Below, one piece after another: positions 61,522-64,000 of a stretch of DNA of 64,000 nt. Source of the stretch: Endozoicomonas euniceicola. GTDB taxonomy: Bacteria > Pseudomonadota > Gammaproteobacteria > Pseudomonadales > Endozoicomonadaceae. A program made the translations under genes and the position numbers. Numbering within the stretch: the first letter of the stretch is position 1; each line of letters starts with the position of its first letter. The stretch covers positions 1,705,001 through 1,769,000 of the forward strand of contig NZ_CP103300.1 in the NCBI RefSeq assembly GCF_025562755.1. The letters are read 5' to 3'. The notes under the pieces are model-generated. The model saw only the letters and a program-made list of their open reading frames with translations, was not told the origin of the DNA and did no database searches.

Positions 61522-61686
61522 ATGAACGCAAGCCATTCCAACCTGATCAGTGCTTTACAGCAGTTTCATCACCGTTATTTTCAATCGTACCAACAACACC
61601 ATCAGCCACCCACTGTAGAACACGACAGTGACTGGCCTTCTGCCTGTGAGCAGGGTGCCATCAACAGTCTGGAGCCGGCTGTCTGA
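61522..61686 (+). pseudogene. syd: Probable remnant of SecY-interacting protein Syd
   Basis: The 54-residue frame begins with MNASHSNLISALQQFHHRYF and later has SDWPSACEQG and SLEPAV before a TGA. The opening helix with a conserved aromatic/His pattern followed by (S)xxxPSxC resembles the N-terminus of Syd, normally about 180 aa. After the stop the same frame reads SSRWQG and then stops again, and only 130 bp remain before the next gene, so most of the gene is missing. An in-frame start at 61474 would add a hydrophobic leader but has no family support. Confidence 0.45.
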
Positions 61687-61827
61687 TCGTCAAGATGGCA
61701 GGGCTCACACCCCTGTCAATCACTTCCTTTAACGCCAGAAATTCTGCGCCAATGAATGCGGGTGCTATTCTTGATCAGGTATTAACTGTACCACTCCCTC
61801 CCTCTTCCCTTCTGGTTGTCCCTTGTC

Positions 61828-63462
61828 ATGAATACTTTCCACAAATGCCTTCGTAAAAACATAGCTGCCTTTATATTGTTTTCCTCAATGATTTATCCGC
61901 TGTCAGCACTCTCAACGACTGACAATATAGGTATTATTGGTGCCGGTGCCGCCGGCATTTTTACGGCTTATGAAGTGGAAAAAAAATTTCCTGGTGACTT
62001 TAAAATTGATATCTATGATCAGGGGAAAGAGATAGGAGGCCATGTCTCATCAACCAATGTGACATACGGTGGAAAAGAATACACACTGGACGCAGGCGCT
62101 CAGTTTTTCAGCCACAAAGCCCAGCCTGCTTACGATGAACTCATTGAAGAAGCAGGCTTGATCGATAAAGTAAAAGCTTATCCTGCTGGCCTGACAATCT
62201 GGAATTCAGAGACTCAAAAGCATTTGTTCTGGGTGCCTTCTACCTACCCCGGCTTTGTGAAGTACAGTCTTCAGGACTGGAAGCGAATCGTTGAGTTTGG
62301 ATTTTTTCTGGTTGCGGCTGAGCGATTCAATACCAAAATACCACCTGACTGGCTCATGACGGTTGATGATTTTCTTGATGGCTTAGATTTTGTCAGCACT
62401 GACTTTAAAAAAAATGTGCTTAAAAATCTCTTCTCCCAGTTTGTCTTAATGCCCTACGACCAGATCGGTAAAGCTTCAGCACTGTTTGCGATTACCTACT
62501 TTATTCAGAATGCTTTTGGACCCAAGGCAAAAAGCAAAGATGCCATTAAATTCAGCACGGCCGTGTTTAATGTGAACCAGAGTGAAATTGGTCTATTGGG
62601 CATTCTTGAAAAAGTGCTGGAAAAGTCAAAAGCTGAGAAACATACAGACTTACAAGCTATCCGCGTAGCGCCGGAACAGGAGGGTATAAAACTTCATTTT
62701 GCTGATAAAACGACAAAGCTCGTCAAACAGGTTGTTCTGGCTGGCAGCCCTGCCTCTTCTGCGGAATTACTAAAAGACAGCGTAGTCGATCCTGAGCTGA
62801 AAACACTCCTGAAGGATTTGGCTTCTCAGTACACAGAAATCACGATTACGCTGCAAAAAGACACCCCATGCTGGATGCCTCATGACCCAACCCAATGGTC
62901 AGCAGCCAATACACTCGTGAATGAATCCGCTAAAAAACTGACCTTTAGCGGCTGGATGGGTTCACTGAGCCCCCCTTACGATAAAGACCAGCTGATTCCG
63001 GTCTTTAAATCCTGGGGCTTTCCTGATCTGCCAGACAAACCATGTGCGCACATTTTCCACACTCTCCGGCACGATATAATGCAGCCTACGGTAGAGTTTA
63101 TGAAGCTGCGTGAACAACTCAATCAATGGCAGGGGAAATATGGCATTTTCTACGCTGGCGGCTGGACCAACTGGTTTGACAGTCAGGAGTCTGCGCTTCG
63201 GTCTGCTAAAGCCATTGCAGCAGCAATAAAACCACAGGTGCCGGAAATCACTCAAGCAGCCAGTAGTACAGACAAAGTTTACGGACGTTCAGAACAAACT
63301 AGCGGACGTTCAGACCAGGCTGCAAAATGGCTCAGCCACCTGGCATCATACCTGGATGACTCTTTACAGAATCAGAAGAACACCCTGCAACAGATCATTG
63401 AGTGTGCTGAGAAGCCTGACTGCGATCTGTCAAAGCTCCAGCCTTTACACGACGATCTGTGA
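61828..63462 (+). CDS. Exported FAD-dependent oxidoreductase (amine-oxidase-like)
   Basis: 544 aa from ATG 61828; a TTG at 61816 would add four residues. Signal peptide (KNIAAFILFSSMIYPLSALS) followed at once by the dinucleotide motif IGIIGAGAAGIFTAYEVEKK, the acidic end of the second strand (IDIYDQG), and EIGGHVSSTNV, the usual flavin-containing amine oxidase/phytoene-desaturase-like start. A C-terminal YAGGWTNWF matches the second FAD-contacting region. The substrate is unknown. Secretion of such an enzyme suggests periplasmic or extracellular action. A short near-duplicated segment, YGRSEQTSGRSDQ, lies near residue 490. Confidence 0.8.
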   Translation: MNTFHKCLRKNIAAFILFSSMIYPLSALSTTDNIGIIGAGAAGIFTAYEVEKKFPGDFKIDIYDQGKEIGGHVSSTNVTYGGKEYTLDAGAQFFSHKAQPAYDELIEEAGLIDKVKAYPAGLTIWNSETQKHLFWVPSTYPGFVKYSLQDWKRIVEFGFFLVAAERFNTKIPPDWLMTVDDFLDGLDFVSTDFKKNVLKNLFSQFVLMPYDQIGKASALFAITYFIQNAFGPKAKSKDAIKFSTAVFNVNQSEIGLLGILEKVLEKSKAEKHTDLQAIRVAPEQEGIKLHFADKTTKLVKQVVLAGSPASSAELLKDSVVDPELKTLLKDLASQYTEITITLQKDTPCWMPHDPTQWSAANTLVNESAKKLTFSGWMGSLSPPYDKDQLIPVFKSWGFPDLPDKPCAHIFHTLRHDIMQPTVEFMKLREQLNQWQGKYGIFYAGGWTNWFDSQESALRSAKAIAAAIKPQVPEITQAASSTDKVYGRSEQTSGRSDQAAKWLSHLASYLDDSLQNQKNTLQQIIECAEKPDCDLSKLQPLHDDL

Positions 63463-63535
63463 TTATCATCCGATATTTATCATCCGGGATTTGCGCTGTT
63501 GTTTCTCCCGGAATCCTGCCTGGGAACCTTACGTA

Positions 63536-64000
63536 TCAAAGCGTACTTCTGTGAGAAACAATAGTGCAGACCACCGTATCGCCGGTTACATTGAGCACGG
63601 TGCACACAGGGTCAATAATCCGGTCAACGGCAATAATGATACCCAGAGCTTCCACAGGCAGCCCCAGGGTATGCAGCAGAACGCCAATGGTCACAATGGC
63701 TCCGCCGGGAATACCACCCGCCGCAATAGCCAGTAAAAGAACAGTAAACCCCAGATCAATCAGTTCTAATCTGTTCAGAGTCAGTCCGTAAGCATCCGCG
63801 ATAAAGATGGAAGCCACCACCATATAGATAGCGGCACCAGACATATTCATGGTGGCGCCCAGCGGCACAGTGAATCCGGCAATACGACTAGAGACTTTCA
63901 GTTTGTCCGTCAGCGTGCGCAGAGTCACTGGAATCGTGGCATTAGAGCTGGCTGTGGACAGGGCGAATATCATCTGTTCACGGGTTTTTCGGATAAAGTC
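63536..64000 (-). CDS. Dicarboxylate/amino acid:cation symporter, C-terminal part (5' end beyond window)
   Basis: The minus-strand frame enters from the window edge (DFIRKTREQ) and ends at 63536. STASSNATIPVTLRTL matches the SSxxTLP reentrant loop, VPLGATMNMSGAA is the glutamate-transporter signature region, and GGIPGGAIVTIGVLL with DRIIDPVCTVLNVTGDTVV gives the substrate-binding D...N.TGD segment. It is a DAACS (SLC1-like) sodium- or proton-coupled transporter. The exact substrate cannot be set from this part. Confidence 0.9.
   Translation of the reverse strand, partial: DFIRKTREQMIFALSTASSNATIPVTLRTLTDKLKVSSRIAGFTVPLGATMNMSGAAIYMVVASIFIADAYGLTLNRLELIDLGFTVLLLAIAAGGIPGGAIVTIGVLLHTLGLPVEALGIIIAVDRIIDPVCTVLNVTGDTVVCTIVSHRSTL

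Overview
The window looks like a chromosomal segment of a host-associated marine gammaproteobacterium. An Endozoicomonas-like member of the Oceanospirillales is my inference, from E. coli-like fadB/fadA and nrdD/nrdG genes combined with many long Sec-exported proteins that carry eukaryote-like features, internal repeats and extensive paralogy. No rRNA, tRNA or CRISPR array was seen.

Layout. 1-1213: edge-truncated UPF0149-type gene (minus). 1439-3022: exported repeat protein. 3426-6031: anaerobic ribonucleotide reductase operon nrdDG behind a candidate promoter and NrdR box. 6089-7124: 5'-truncated tnpB flanked by two similar hairpins. 7166-9112: exported protein of unknown function. 9378-11620: a graveyard holding a small membrane-protein gene split by a miniature element, two scraps resembling hrpB, a small exported protein gene between them, and a frameshifted DDE transposase relic also split by the miniature element. 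11705-12524: YugP-type zinc metallopeptidase plus a 38-aa ORF. 12674-19206: four-gene beta-oxidation operon (minus): acyl-CoA dehydrogenase, CoA-transferase/hydrolase, fadB, fadA.

19546-50999 is the centre of the window: eleven tandem, same-strand paralogues (855-1030 aa). Each has a signal peptide, a nearly invariant N-terminal domain, a low-complexity linker, a CX2C-X10/11-CX2C zinc-ribbon-like motif and a diversified C-terminal half of ankyrin-like helical repeats. Sequence modules are shuffled between copies, and most spacers (about 141 bp) carry the same hairpins and a 20-bp fossil of the 3' end of the neighbouring araC-type gene, which marks the duplication junction.

51036-52127: AraC-type regulator (minus). 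52634-55798: exported 1054-aa protein with a death-domain-like segment and a DXD glycosyltransferase-like C-terminus that resembles the NleB/SseK arginine-GlcNAc transferases. 56090-58317: ahpF and ahpC behind a well-matched OxyR site. 58455-61370: duplicated ectodomain, Thr/Pro-rich stalk and C-terminal membrane anchor. 61522-61686: probable syd remnant. 61828-63462: exported FAD-dependent oxidoreductase. 63536-end: C-terminal part of a dicarboxylate/cation symporter.

A palindromic miniature element (five copies, TTA/TAA target duplications, internal 7-bp arrays) is scattered through the window. For one copy the empty site is preserved in the paralogous spacers. In two others, removing the element restores a reading frame, and a fourth sits on the ahpF stop codon. 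All family assignments are by eye; no database search was run.
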